Below, piece after piece: positions 17,258 through 25,659 of a stretch of 64,000 nt of DNA; within the stretch, counting starts at the first letter, position 1; every line of letters begins with the position of its first letter. Both the position numbers and the translations under genes were made by a program. This DNA is from an uncultured Luteitalea sp. GTDB lineage: Bacteria > Acidobacteriota > Vicinamibacteria > Vicinamibacterales > Vicinamibacteraceae. The notes below the pieces were generated by a model that saw only the letters and a program-made list of their open reading frames with translations, had not been told where the DNA came from and made no database searches. Where the stretch lies: assembly GCA_934541105.1 (NCBI GenBank), contig CAKTDA010000001.1, positions 682,001 through 746,000 on the forward strand, in the 5' to 3' direction.

Positions 17258-18535
17258 ATGCACGTGCAAGCACCCGCAGCTTCCCATCCGGCCACGACCG
17301 CCGATCAGACGGCGCCGACGACGCCCGCATCGGCGCCACGCGTCCGGCTCCAGTCGCTCGACGTGTTCCGCGGCGTCACGATTGCCGCGATGATGCTCGT
17401 CAACAAGCAGGGGGACTCGAGCGCCGGGTATGCCGCGCTGCAGCACGTGCGCTGGCACGGCGCGACGCCGACCGACTGGATCTTCCCCTTCTTCCTCTTC
17501 ATCATGGGCGTCGCGCTGCCCTTCTCGATCGCGGCGCGCCGACGCCAGGGGGCCACGAACGCGGAACTGATCCGGCACGCGGCCAACCGCGCGCTGCTGC
17601 TCTTCGCGCTCGGTGTCTTCGAGAAGAACTTCCCCTTCCTGACGGTCACACTGGAGACGTTTCGCATCCCCGGCGTGCTGCAGCGCATCGCGTTCTGTTA
17701 CTTCTTCGGCACGCTGCTGATGCTCTACGCGTCGCGACGGGTGCAGGCGGCGGTCGCCGGCCTCATCCTCGCCGGCTACTGGGTGCTGCTTGCGTTCGTG
17801 CCGGTGCCTGGAGCCGGCGTGGTGCCGATGACGCGCGAGTTCGCGGCCGCCAACTGGGCGGCGTGGCTCGACCAGCTCACGATGGGCCGGCACCTCGGCT
17901 ACGGCAACCACACGTGGGATGCAAACGGCCTGCTGTCGTCGTTCCCGTCGATCGTCACGATGCAGATGGGCATGCTCGCGGGCTTCGTTTTGCAGGCGGG
18001 TGCCGCGTCCAGGGCCGCCGTGGGCCGCCTGGCGCAATACGGTGTCGCTGCCGTCGTCGTCGGCTGGCTGTGGGGCGGGCTGCAGCCGGTCATCGGGCTC
18101 GGCATCATCGGCGAGCCGAGCGTGACCGGGGCGTGGGTCTTCCCGATCAACAAGCTGCTCTGGACGAGCAGCTACGTGCTCTACACCGGCGGCCTCGCGT
18201 GGATCGCGCTCGCGGCGTGCGTGTGGGCGATGGACCTGCGGCCGCGAACGGACGGTCGCCACGGATGGCTGGCTGCGCCCTTCGTCTGGCTCGGCACCAA
18301 CGCCATCGTGGCGTACCTGGTGTCGGGCCTCGTGGTGAGCCTGCTGCACGTGTTCACGGTGACCGCCGCCGACGGATCCAGCGTGTCCTGGTGGCGCTGG
18401 GTGCAGCAGCAGGTGTTCACGCCGATCGTGCCGGACCCGGCGCTCGCGTCACTTGTGCACTCGATCGCGTACGCCCTGATCTGGATCGCGATGTGCGGCT
18501 GGATGTACCGCCGCCGCATCTTCGTGAAGCTCTGA
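17258..18535 (+). CDS. HGSNAT/DUF5009-like multi-pass membrane acyltransferase
   Basis: 425 residues. ATG 17258 follows GAGGA with 8-9-nt spacing. After a polar 30-residue head comes RLQSLDVFRGVTIAAMMLVN, the family signature, then GATPTDWIFPFFLFIMGVAL and about 10-11 membrane segments; conserved RIAFCYF and LWTSSYVLYTGG follow. Relatives of human HGSNAT move acetyl groups across membranes to amino sugars; in bacteria they are proposed to act in glycan metabolism, and the precise acceptor here is unknown. It ends 23 bp before a strong stem-loop. Confidence 0.85.
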   Translation: MHVQAPAASHPATTADQTAPTTPASAPRVRLQSLDVFRGVTIAAMMLVNKQGDSSAGYAALQHVRWHGATPTDWIFPFFLFIMGVALPFSIAARRRQGATNAELIRHAANRALLLFALGVFEKNFPFLTVTLETFRIPGVLQRIAFCYFFGTLLMLYASRRVQAAVAGLILAGYWVLLAFVPVPGAGVVPMTREFAAANWAAWLDQLTMGRHLGYGNHTWDANGLLSSFPSIVTMQMGMLAGFVLQAGAASRAAVGRLAQYGVAAVVVGWLWGGLQPVIGLGIIGEPSVTGAWVFPINKLLWTSSYVLYTGGLAWIALAACVWAMDLRPRTDGRHGWLAAPFVWLGTNAIVAYLVSGLVVSLLHVFTVTAADGSSVSWWRWVQQQVFTPIVPDPALASLVHSIAYALIWIAMCGWMYRRRIFVKL

Positions 18536-18557
18536 CCTGGCAGTCCCGCAAGCACCC

Positions 18558-18582
18558 GGCGGGGGCGGGAACCGCCCCTGCC
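18558..18582. terminator. Strong stem-loop between convergent genes
   Basis: 11-bp arms (GGCGGGGGCGG / CCGCCCCTGCC) with one mismatch and a 3-nt loop (GAA), ending directly before the stop of the minus-strand propeller gene. No U-tract on either side. Confidence 0.65.
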
Positions 18583-18583
18583 G

Positions 18584-19597
18584 TCACACGGGCACGAGCT
18601 TGAGCGGATAGCTCTTGTTCGAGTTCCACTGCGCGACGTAGATCGCACCGGCACCGTCCACGTAGACGTCGTGTGGATGGATGAACGGTGTAACCGACGA
18701 CGGCGCCAGCGCCTGCAACACGCCGTCCTGGTACACGGGTGCCTCTCCGCCGACGACCGACACGACCCGGTCGTCGCGATCGAGGATCAGGATCATCGCG
18801 TTCAGGCTCGCGATGGCGACGTGCCCGTCGGCCATCGGCACGACGTTGCTCGGCTGCGATCCCGGCACCGCCACGGTGCGCAGCAACTCCCCGGCCGGCG
18901 AGAACCACTTGAGCCGCGCGTTGCCGCGGTCGCACACCAGCAGTTCGTCCCGGCCGCGCCGCGTGTCGAGCCAGATCGCATGCGGCTGCCGCAGGTGCTC
19001 CGGCGCGCTGCCGGCGCCGCCGAACGTCGCGATGGGCTTCCAGTCCGGATCGACATGATGGATGAAGTGCGAGCCGTACCCGTCGCTGATGAAGAAGTCG
19101 CCGTCCTTCATGACCGCGACGTTCGTCGCGTGGTACTTCGTCGGGTCCGGATACTTCGCCGACAGGGCATCCGGGTTCAGCCGCTTCAGCTCTCGCCCGT
19201 CAGGCGTCACGAGCGAGATCACCGAGAGCTTGTGATCGGTGATCCACAGCAGTTCGTCGCCGCGGCGATCGACATGGAACTCCAGGGCGTGGGCCGCCGG
19301 GAACCGGTCCTCCCGCTTGGAGACGAACGTGCCGTCCTTGCGGTACACGATGACGTTGTTGCGCGTCTCGTTCGTGAGGAGGACGATCTCGCCGTCGCGG
19401 TTCTCGGTGATGGCATGGCAGTCGGCCACCGGGACCTGCGCCGGATCCAGGCGCCCCCAGTCGGGCACGAGTCGATACCGGAACCTGCCCTGCCCGAGCA
19501 CGTCGCCAGCCTGCACGGCGCCCCGGGCGGCGCGTCGGTCGGCCACGGCGAGCCCGGTCGTCGCGGCGGCGTACTTGAGCAACGTTCGGCGATTCAT
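18584..19597 (-). CDS. NHL-repeat beta-propeller protein, Tat-exported
   Basis: 337 residues. A Tat-type signal (NRRTLLKYAAATTGLAVA) is followed by NHL-like blades with DELLWITDHK, DGDFFISDGYGSHFIHHVD, RDELLVCDRGNARLKWFSP and GAIYVAQWNSNKSYPLKL. Such proteins are peptidylglycine-monooxygenase-like lyase relatives or binding proteins; no catalytic set is clear. It starts at an ATGA overlap with the aminotransferase gene and is the last gene of the ribF-cysS operon, an odd place for an exported propeller. Confidence 0.82.
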   Translation of the reverse strand: MNRRTLLKYAAATTGLAVADRRAARGAVQAGDVLGQGRFRYRLVPDWGRLDPAQVPVADCHAITENRDGEIVLLTNETRNNVIVYRKDGTFVSKREDRFPAAHALEFHVDRRGDELLWITDHKLSVISLVTPDGRELKRLNPDALSAKYPDPTKYHATNVAVMKDGDFFISDGYGSHFIHHVDPDWKPIATFGGAGSAPEHLRQPHAIWLDTRRGRDELLVCDRGNARLKWFSPAGELLRTVAVPGSQPSNVVPMADGHVAIASLNAMILILDRDDRVVSVVGGEAPVYQDGVLQALAPSSVTPFIHPHDVYVDGAGAIYVAQWNSNKSYPLKLVPV

Positions 19598-20921
19598 GCG
19601 CCCTCCCCCACGGCCCCGATGGCCTCGTCCAGGATGCCGATGGCCGTCGTGGCCTGCTCGCGCGTCAGGACGAGCGGCGGCGACAGCCGCAGCGTGTTGC
19701 GGCCGGCCCCGAGAATCAGCAGACCCCGCGCGAACGCTTCGTCCACCACGCGGTCGCGCTCGACGGTCGCGCGCGTCTTCGTGTCACGGTCGGTCACGAG
19801 TTCGACCCCAATCATCAGCCCGTGCCCCCGCACGTCGCCAATCAGCGCGTGCCTGTCCATCAGGTCGCGCAGGCCGTCCATGAGGAATGCGCCGACGTCG
19901 GCGGCGTTGGCGGCAAGGCGGTCCTGGATCAGCCCGATCGTCGCGAGTGCCGCCGCGCAGGCGACCGGGTTGCCACCGAACGTGCTCGCGTGGGCGCCGG
20001 GCGTCCAGTCCATCACGCCTGCCCGGGCCGTTGCGACGCCGAGCGGCAGCCCCGAGGCAATGCCCTTGGCCATCGTGATGACGTCGGGCTGTACGCCCGC
20101 GTGCTCGATGGCGAACAGGCGCCCCGTACGGCCCATGCCCGATTGCACTTCGTCGGCCACGAGCAGGATGCCGTGCCGATCGGCAATCACCCTGAGGCGC
20201 TGGAGGAACTCCGGCGGCGGCACCAGGTAGCCGCCCTCCCCCTGGATCGGCTCGACGACGATGGCGGCGACTTCGGCGGGATCCACGAGATGGACGAACG
20301 TGCGTCCTTCGAGGAAGTCGAGCGAGGCGTCCACGGCACCCGGGCCGTCACGATAGACGTCCGGATAGGGCACGTGGAACACGCCCGGTGCCGTGACGGG
20401 CCCGAAGCCCTTGCGCTGCACGGAACGGCTGGCGGTGAGCGACAGCGCGCCGAGCGTGCGGCCGTGGAACGCGCCCATGAACGCGATGAGGTACGGCCGC
20501 TTCGTGTGGTAGCGCGCCAGCTTGATGGCAGCTTCCACGGCCTCGGCGCCCGAGTTGCCGAAGAACGATCGGCTCGGCCCCGGCATCGGCACGATCGAGG
20601 ACAACACCTCGGCCAGCCGGACCTGCGGCTCGTAGTAGAAGTCGGTGCCCGACATGTGCAGGTACTGCTGCGCCTGCCCCACGATGGCCGACACGACGTC
20701 GGGGTGCGCGTGTCCCGTGGAGTTCACGGCGATGCCTGCCGCGCAGTCGAGAAAGACGTTGCCGTCCACGTCCTCGACCATGGCGCCCTCGCCCCGTGCC
20801 ATCACGAACGGGTACGTCCGCGTGTACGACGGCGAGACGACGAGGCCGTCCCGCGCGATGATTGCCGAGGCATTCGGGCCCGGCAGGGCCGTCCTGATCC
20901 GGGGCGCGTGCGGCATGTCGC

Positions 20922-20925
<4 letters not shown>
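19594..20925 (-). CDS. Class III aminotransferase (GABA/acetylornithine type)
   Basis: 443 residues, PLP-dependent fold type I. Signatures: DVDGNVFLDCAAGIAVNSTGHAHP (as parts), SFFGNSGAEAVEAAIKLARYHT, GAFHGRTLGALSLT, DEVQSGMGRTG, and the PLP lysine in TMAKGIASGLPLG. It moves an amino group from an omega-amino acid such as GABA or acetylornithine to 2-oxoglutarate; the exact substrate is not fixed by these motifs. Start and stop both overlap neighbours by 4 nt (cysS upstream, propeller downstream), so translation is coupled. Confidence 0.9.
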
Positions 20926-22340
<1,415 letters not shown>

Positions 22341-22355
22341 GGATGGGGGCGGCAC

Positions 22356-22736
22356 TCAGGCGCAGGCGCAGGAGACGCGGCAGTGCACCTCCGGACCGTC
22401 GGTGTCGCAGTCGACCTGCACGTCGCCCGATGCCGCGATGCCAGGTCCGGGCAGGGGCGGTGCACCGGCGGGAGCCGTCCACCGCAGCTGTCCCACCAGG
22501 CGGTCGCCCGCGAGATCGAACTGCATCGCCACGTCGCCGTCCACCGCATGCGGGTGCGCGAGCAGCCACGACACGACGTGATCGACGGCCTCGGTGAAGG
22601 GTTGCGCCCGGCCGGCGTCCCCGGCCTGCGCGCCAACGCGGCTCACCAGCGCGCGGACGGCCTCGGCGAAGCGATCATCGGGCGAGCACGTCAGCGACAC
22701 CGGCAGCGCGGAGGCCGCCTCGCGAGGCTCTGTCAT
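22356..22736 (-). CDS. Hypothetical protein between ribF and cysS
   Basis: 126 residues with no signal peptide. The first half (PVSLTCSPDDRFAEAVRALVSRVG, then FTEAVDHVVSWLL) resembles the helix arrangement of RsbW-type anti-sigma kinases, but the ATP-binding N/G boxes are absent, so any relation is weak. The C-terminus is odd: GPEVHCRVSCACA has three Cys in six residues, suggestive of metal binding. It starts 12 bp after ribF and stops directly at the possible GTG of cysS. TAGAAT at 22746-22751, within the ribF stop, is 9 nt from its ATG and may give it its own transcript. Confidence 0.6.
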   Translation of the reverse strand: MTEPREAASALPVSLTCSPDDRFAEAVRALVSRVGAQAGDAGRAQPFTEAVDHVVSWLLAHPHAVDGDVAMQFDLAGDRLVGQLRWTAPAGAPPLPGPGIAASGDVQVDCDTDGPEVHCRVSCACA

Positions 22737-22751
22737 ACCGTGGCGATTCTA
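22737..22751 (-). promoter_or_regulatory. Possible internal -10 box ahead of the hypothetical gene and cysS
   Basis: TATAGAAT on the minus strand contains TAGAAT (22746-22751), which overlaps the ribF stop and lies 9 nt before ATG 22736. It could give cysS a transcript independent of ribF. Confidence 0.4.
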
Positions 22752-23723
22752 TAGTGAAAACCGCTCGAACACGGACCGGGCCGCGGCGACGTCCTCACCG
22801 ATCTGGCGGACCAGCGCGTCCACGCCCGCAAACGCCTGCTCGCCGCGCAACCGCTGCACGAACGCCAGGCGGACGCGCGCGCCATAGAGGTCGGGATTCA
22901 CGTCGAGCAGGTGCGCCTCGACGCTGACGCGCCCCTCGGACTCGAACGTCGGACGCACGCCGATGTTCGTCACTGCCGCGTGGATGCGATCGTCCACCGT
23001 GAGCGTCGATGCATAGACGCCGTGCGGCGGCAGCAGTTCGTTGTCGGTCTCGATGTTCGCGGTGGGAAACCCGATCTGGCGGCCGCGCGACGCCCCGGGC
23101 ACCACGGTGCCGTCGATGAAGTAGTGGTGCCCGAGCAGCGCGCCGGCTTCGTCCACCCGACCCTCGGCCAGCAGGCGGCGCACGCGCGTGCTGCTCACGA
23201 CGAAGTCCTTGTAGCGGACCGGGTCGATCTTCTCGACGCGGAACCCGTAGAGCTGACCGAGGTCGCGGAGCAGCGAGAAGTTCCCGGCCCGATCGCGGCC
23301 GAAGAGGAAGTTGCCGCCGACCCACACCTCGGCCACGCCGAGCCACTCGACGAGCACGCGACGGACGAAGGTGTCGGGATCCAGCCGCGCGAGCTCGTGG
23401 TCGAAGCGGACAACCGCCACGACGTCCATGCCGGCACGGGCGAGCGCTTCGATGCGCTGCGCCGGGGTCATCAGCAGCGGCGGCGCCTTGTCGGGGCGCA
23501 GCACACGCGGCGGGTGCGGCTCGAAGGTCATCACGAGCGGCGTGCCGTGACGCTCACGTGCCTGGCGGCCGACGCGATCGAGGATCTTCTGGTGACCCCG
23601 GTGCAGGCCGTCGAAGTTCCCGAGGGCGACGACTGGATACGGCCACCGGCCGGGGCGCGGCGGGTCGTCCGGGAACCGGATCACCTCGACGCGAAGGCGC
23701 GTGCCATGTCGGACGTCGGTCAT
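22749..23723 (-). CDS. ribF: Bifunctional riboflavin kinase / FAD synthetase
   Basis: 324 residues. The N-terminal FAD synthetase domain has VVALGNFDGLHRGHQKIL (the GxFDGxHxGH nucleotidyl-transfer loop), then VWVGGNFLFGRDRAGN and VSSTRVRRLLAEG. The C-terminal flavokinase domain has GRQIGFPTANIE and GVRPTFESEG. It makes FMN then FAD from riboflavin in the cytoplasm. It is third in the operon led by DUF1844 and the MBL hydrolase. Confidence 0.95.
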   Translation of the reverse strand: MTDVRHGTRLRVEVIRFPDDPPRPGRWPYPVVALGNFDGLHRGHQKILDRVGRQARERHGTPLVMTFEPHPPRVLRPDKAPPLLMTPAQRIEALARAGMDVVAVVRFDHELARLDPDTFVRRVLVEWLGVAEVWVGGNFLFGRDRAGNFSLLRDLGQLYGFRVEKIDPVRYKDFVVSSTRVRRLLAEGRVDEAGALLGHHYFIDGTVVPGASRGRQIGFPTANIETDNELLPPHGVYASTLTVDDRIHAAVTNIGVRPTFESEGRVSVEAHLLDVNPDLYGARVRLAFVQRLRGEQAFAGVDALVRQIGEDVAAARSVFERFSL

Positions 23724-23751
23724 GATGACGGGGCCGGCCTTCGACTCTCGC

Positions 23752-24528
23752 TCACCCGAGCGGCAGGGTTACCGACAGGCCATCATACGCCAGCGAAATC
23801 CCGTCCGGCAGGCGGGCATTCGTCACTGCATGGCCGAGCTCGTGGCACATGTGCGTCAGGAGTGTCCGTCGCGCGCGCACGCGACGGGCGACCTCGACCG
23901 CCTCGGGCACGCTGAAGTGCGTCGGGTGCGGCCGTTCGCGCAAGGCTCCGATCACGAGCAGATCGAGCCCGTCGAGCAGGGGCCACGACGAGTCGGGAAT
24001 GCCGCTGCAGTCGGTCAGGTAGGCGGCGTTCCCGATGCGGTATCCATTGATGATCCGCGTTCCGTGCCGGATGGGCACGGGCTGCCACATGGTTCCGCGC
24101 ACATGGAAGGGCCCGTCGACGACCGTGCCGACGAGTCGCGGCACGCCGCCGCCGAGTTCCGCCGGCGAGTCGAACGCATAGCCGAAGATCCGCTGCAGTT
24201 CGGCCATCGTCCGGTCATCGGCATGGACGGGCATCGTGCCGCCGCCGTTGAGGGCGATGAAGCGGCGCAGTTCGTCGAGCCCGAAGACGTGGTCGGCGTG
24301 GCTGTGCGTATAGACGACCGCGTCCACGCGCGTGAGCCCCCACGCCAGCGCCTGGCTGCGCAGGTCCGGTGTCGTGTCCACCAGCACATGCGTCCCGTCG
24401 TCGTGCGTGACGACGATCGAGGCCCTGAACCGCTTGTCCTCGGCGGCCTGCGAACGGCACACGTCGCACCCGCAGCCGATCATCGGGATGCCCTGCGACG
24501 TGCCGGTCCCGAGGAAGGTGACGCGCAC
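23752..24528 (-). CDS. Metallo-beta-lactamase fold hydrolase (PhnP-like)
   Basis: 258 residues. GTG 24528 starts one base after the DUF1844 stop codon. The N-terminus RVTFLGTGTSQGIPMIGC continues with GCDVC, a Cys pair seen in PhnP-like phosphodiesterases as a structural zinc site. The catalytic metal motif is YTHSHADHVFGLDELR, with later His in TDCSGIPD/ LLTHMCHELGHAV. Phosphodiester cleavage is likely; there is no phn operon, so the substrate is unknown. Confidence 0.88.
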   Translation of the reverse strand: MRVTFLGTGTSQGIPMIGCGCDVCRSQAAEDKRFRASIVVTHDDGTHVLVDTTPDLRSQALAWGLTRVDAVVYTHSHADHVFGLDELRRFIALNGGGTMPVHADDRTMAELQRIFGYAFDSPAELGGGVPRLVGTVVDGPFHVRGTMWQPVPIRHGTRIINGYRIGNAAYLTDCSGIPDSSWPLLDGLDLLVIGALRERPHPTHFSVPEAVEVARRVRARRTLLTHMCHELGHAVTNARLPDGISLAYDGLSVTLPLG

Positions 24529-24529
24529 G

Positions 24530-24817
24530 CTACGGAGTGACGATGCGCGAGCCGCCCTTGCGGGTCGCTTCCACGTACTTCAGGCGCAGTTCGTAGAGGG
24601 CGCCCTCGAGAAAGCGCTCTTCGTCCTCGGTGAGGTTGCCGCGGGTCTTCTCCTGCAGCATGCCGAGGACGTCGATGGCGTGTCCCGCCGAGACGAGGTT
24701 GATGGCCGTGAGTCCCGTGACGGGGTCCGGCTGATCGCCGAGATACACGGCCGCCGCCATCACGAGCCCCGAGATATAGCCAAGAAACGTGAGGGACGCG
24801 TCGGCAGGCTCGGTCAT
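24530..24817 (-). CDS. DUF1844 family protein
   Basis: 95 residues, first gene of the seven-gene operon. SLTFLGYISGLVMAAAVYLGD and the second helix pair LTAINLVSAGHAIDVLGMLQEKTRGNL (in parts) match the small DUF1844 family, found in Acidobacteria and Deltaproteobacteria, often near ribF or mazG-like genes; its role is unknown. Start ATG 24817 follows CCGGAG. It diverges from mazG across 32 bp with a perfect palindrome. Confidence 0.85.
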   Translation of the reverse strand: MTEPADASLTFLGYISGLVMAAAVYLGDQPDPVTGLTAINLVSAGHAIDVLGMLQEKTRGNLTEDEERFLEGALYELRLKYVEATRKGGSRIVTP

Positions 24818-24823
24818 CTCCGG

Positions 24824-24833
24824 ATGCTAGCAT
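24824..24833. promoter_or_regulatory. Palindromic divergent -10 region, DUF1844 / mazG
   Basis: ATGCTAGCAT is a perfect 10-bp palindrome in the 32-bp divergent gap and offers TAGCAT as a -10 in both directions: 6 nt before ATG 24817 on the minus strand and 16 nt before ATG 24850 on the plus strand. Confidence 0.4.
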
Positions 24834-24849
24834 ACGGCCCGGAACGCCC

Positions 24850-25659
24850 ATGCCGACTGCCGATGCCGGTGTCGCCTTCACCACGCTCGTCGAGATCATG
24901 GCCCGCCTGCGCGGGCCGGACGGCTGCCCGTGGGATCGCGAGCAGACGCTGCAGAGCCTCGCGCTCTACGTGCTCGAGGAGGCCGCCGAGGTTGTTGACG
25001 CCATCGAACGCGGCGACAACGCGGCCCTGCGCGAGGAAGTCGGCGATCTGATCCTCGAAGGCGTGTTCCTGGCCCAGGTGAGCCACGACGAGGGCGGGTT
25101 CGATGTCGCCGCCGCACTCGACACCGTGTGCACGAAGCTCGTGCGACGACACCCCCACGTCTTCGCGGAGGATGCCACGCTCACGCCGGAACAGGTGAAG
25201 GTGCAGTGGGACGCGATCAAGGCGCAGGAGAAGGCCGAGGCCGGACGTGAGCCGGCGCACCTGCTCGATGGCATCCCGCTCGCCGAGCCCGCACTCGCCC
25301 GCGCTCGCGCGCTGTGCAGCCGCGCGGCCACGGTCGGCTTCGACTGGCCGACCGCGGAGGCCGTGCTCGACAAGCTGGACGAGGAAACCCGGGAAGTCCA
25401 CGCCGCCATGGCGTCGGGCGATCGCGCAGCCATCGAGGACGAGATCGGCGACCTCCTCTTCGTGATTGCCAACCTCGCGCGCAAGCTCGGCGTCGACGCC
25501 GAGTCGGCCCTGCGCCAGGCCAACCGGAAGTTCACGCGACGGTTCAAGGCCATGGAGACGCAGCTGCTCGACGCAGGGCTGCCGCTCGCGGAGGCGACAC
25601 TCGATCAGATGGAAGCGGGATGGCAGGCTGCCAAGCGCGCCGAGCGCCGCTCGCGCTGA
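24850..25659 (+). CDS. mazG: Nucleoside triphosphate pyrophosphohydrolase MazG
   Basis: 269 residues with both MazG repeats: residues 10-120 (RLRGPDGCPWDREQTLQSLA, EEAAEVVDAIERGD, EEVGDLILEGVFLAQVS) and 145-260 (GFDWPTAEAVLDKLDEE, EDEIGDLLFVIANLAR). The EExxE-type metal-binding clusters are complete in both. It hydrolyses NTPs to NMP and pyrophosphate to keep the nucleotide pool clean. Its last 116 bp lie opposite the 3' end of comEC. Confidence 0.95.
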   Translation: MPTADAGVAFTTLVEIMARLRGPDGCPWDREQTLQSLALYVLEEAAEVVDAIERGDNAALREEVGDLILEGVFLAQVSHDEGGFDVAAALDTVCTKLVRRHPHVFAEDATLTPEQVKVQWDAIKAQEKAEAGREPAHLLDGIPLAEPALARARALCSRAATVGFDWPTAEAVLDKLDEETREVHAAMASGDRAAIEDEIGDLLFVIANLARKLGVDAESALRQANRKFTRRFKAMETQLLDAGLPLAEATLDQMEAGWQAAKRAERRSR

